Source of the DNA: a bacterium
Lineage (GTDB): Bacteria > Patescibacteriota > Saccharimonadia > Saccharimonadales > UBA4665
Direction of reading: 5' to 3'
Assembly: GCA_021788675.1 (NCBI GenBank)
Contig: JAJYKI010000034.1
Coordinates: forward strand, 1-7,331
DNA: 7,331 bases
In this document: positions 6,082 through 7,331 of the stretch, one piece after another
Layout of the letters: the number at the start of each line of letters is the position of its first letter
Numbering within the stretch: position 1 is the stretch's first letter
The notes under the pieces: generated by a model
The model's database searches: none
Seen by the model: only the letters and a program-made list of their open reading frames with translations
Told to the model about the DNA's origin: nothing
Translations under genes and position numbers: made by a program

Positions 6082-7331
6082 TCAAGAAGCTGCTGCCACT
6101 AGATTAGCGTCTGTGTCTTCAGGAACATAGTTATTTACTGCTAGTTTGGCTTTTGGGAAACTGAAACCAAACGTACTGCCCTTACCTTCCTCGGACTCAA
6201 ATATAAGGGCGCCACCTTCACTGACTATTACTTTCTTAGCCATAAACAGGCCTAGTCCGGTACCGTCCGGTCTAGCCTTACGGGCATTGGCCGCACGGTA
6301 GAACTTAGTAAACAAATGCGGCCTTTCGCTCAAAGGCACACCTATTCCATTGTCTATAACTCTGCATTCAACAGAGCTTTCCGTTTCGCTCAAAACTACA
6401 TCTATTTTTCCGCCAGCCGGTGTGTAATAAATAGCATTGTCCACGAAATTCATGATTACCTGTCTGGTCTTTGTGTCGTCCAGCATTAAATCGGTAATTC
6501 CTTCAGGCTTAACATAAGAAAGAGTCAGGTGTCTGGATTTTGCCGTATCTATAAGTTGTCTAACCTCTTCTTCGATAATATCCGCAAGATTGACGGGAGC
6601 TCTTTCGATAACAAATTTACCAGTCTTAAGTCTGGACACGTTGAGTAGATCCGCAATAAGAAATACCATACGCTGAGAGCTAGTAAATGCCTGCTCGAGT
6701 AGCTGTCTTTGCAAATCGGATATCTTGCCGGCATCACCATCCAATACAAGGCTTATATTGCCTTTTACACTAGTCAGTGGAGTCCGAAGCTGATGAGAAG
6801 CCATACTAACAAAGTCATCTTTTGCTTCATCAAGGGCCTTGAGCTTTTCGTTCGTTTTTCTTAGTCTGTTAGTAGCAATCTTTATTCGCTGCTCTAGGTT
6901 AAAGTTAAATGCCTTAATCTCTTCATACTGCAGAACATTCTGAATTGCTATAGACAAACTATTTGTCAGACTTAAAAGTGTTTCTTCATCCCTGGCCGTA
7001 TATGCTTGTCCGCTTAGTTTTTTGCCCAAATTTACAAATCCAAGTACAGAGTTCTTATTTTTATCGTTCTTAGATACTAATCCATTGTTATTTATTGGGA
7101 TAATTAAACATACGTTATCATTGCTTAATATATCGCTTGATTCAAAATTGTAGAGTGGCTTAAATTTTTGCCTAAATAAGTTGGTTATTTTGGATACATC
7201 CTGCCTACTTAAATTACTGTCATGGCCGATGTAACTAATATCATAAAAATAAAAATCGATGTAAGAAATTTTCATTTCCTTCGATATTAGATCTTTAACA
7301 TTTTTTATCATTACACTCAGTTCTATGCTAT
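6082..7331 (-). CDS. Sensor histidine kinase, GAF-like plus HisKA plus HATPase (N-terminus probably beyond right edge)
   Basis: Residues are numbered from the ATG at 7311. A GAF-like sensor domain fills about 1-130, its end visible as the VLGFVNLGKKLSGQAYT strand-turn and the following helix. A short coiled-coil linker (131-165) leads to a HisKA domain with H-box ASHQLRTPLT (phospho-acceptor H173). The ATPase domain has the N box NFVDNAIYYT (N288, N292), G1 DNGIG (320-324), F box LFTKFYRA (333-340) and G2 GTGLGL (350-355). All key residues are present, so it should autophosphorylate and pass phosphate to a response regulator, which is not in this window. The frame has no stop between 7311 and the edge, and the upstream codons (SIELSV) fit the start of a GAF helix, so ATG 7311 may be internal. 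Membrane-sensing segments, common in this type of kinase, could lie outside. A tail of about 20 residues after the ATPase domain ends VAAAS. Confidence 0.9.
   Translation of the reverse strand, partial: SIELSVMIKNVKDLISKEMKISYIDFYFYDISYIGHDSNLSRQDVSKITNLFRQKFKPLYNFESSDILSNDNVCLIIPINNNGLVSKNDKNKNSVLGFVNLGKKLSGQAYTARDEETLLSLTNSLSIAIQNVLQYEEIKAFNFNLEQRIKIATNRLRKTNEKLKALDEAKDDFVSMASHQLRTPLTSVKGNISLVLDGDAGKISDLQRQLLEQAFTSSQRMVFLIADLLNVSRLKTGKFVIERAPVNLADIIEEEVRQLIDTAKSRHLTLSYVKPEGITDLMLDDTKTRQVIMNFVDNAIYYTPAGGKIDVVLSETESSVECRVIDNGIGVPLSERPHLFTKFYRAANARKARPDGTGLGLFMAKKVIVSEGGALIFESEEGKGSTFGFSFPKAKLAVNNYVPEDTDANLVAAAS

Noticed and set aside
6082..6096. C-terminal VAAAS of the kinase as a degradation tag
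   Set aside because: It resembles Ala-rich tails recognised by ClpXP, but the last residue is Ser and a single case shows nothing.
1..7331. Reassigned genetic code (UGA as glycine)
   Set aside because: Three genes end at TGA in sensible positions and no in-frame TGA interrupts any gene, so the standard bacterial code applies.

Overview
The window reads as a chromosomal segment of a Candidate Phyla Radiation (Patescibacteria) bacterium, most likely a Saccharibacteria (TM7) relative. This rests on the AT-rich sequence, the style of the histidine kinase core, a small acidic protein that resembles DUF5663, and a very large membrane-associated protein with a C-terminal glycosyltransferase domain. 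TGA is a normal stop (three of the five complete 3' ends) and TGG encodes Trp, so the UGA=Gly code of Gracilibacteria/SR1 is excluded. The placement is recall-based inference, not a search result.

Layout, left to right. (1) Positions 1-105 (-) hold the first 35 codons of an unrecognised gene, cut by the window edge, with a strong AAAGGAGA ribosome-binding site. It lies 25 bases downstream of (2) a 349-residue membrane-anchored von Willebrand factor A (VWA) protein with a degenerate metal site (131-1180, -). The two look like one operon, driven by a near-consensus promoter at 1213-1241. (3) A divergent intergenic region of 137 bases carries that promoter and a second one facing right for (4) a 96-residue helical-repeat protein (1318-1608, +). 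(5) Converging on it with an 11-base gap is a 1332-residue, cysteine-free protein (1620-5618, -): helical N-terminal half, three hydrophobic glycine-rich segments, an Asn/Ser/His/Gln-rich beta-type middle, and a GT-A/GT2-like domain near the C-terminus. (6) It is preceded by a 104-residue all-helical protein (5630-5944, -). These two form a tight operon: the ribosome-binding site of the large gene overlaps the stop of the small one, and a good promoter lies at 5969-5997. (7) A second 137-base spacer contains an imperfect duplicated motif. (8) A sensor histidine kinase (6082 to the right edge, -) follows, with GAF-like, HisKA and HATPase domains. Its reading frame is still open at the window end, so its true N-terminus is probably outside.

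Functional picture (inference). The VWA protein and the giant glycosyltransferase fusion both look like cell-envelope components, and four of the complete proteins contain no cysteine at all. The most unusual object is the 1332-residue fusion. Its hydrophobic segments and charge pattern would put both the polar middle domain and the glycosyltransferase domain outside the membrane, where nucleotide-sugar donors are not expected. Either the third segment does not cross, or this is a non-standard glycosyltransferase system. No mobile element, CRISPR array, tRNA or rRNA was seen.
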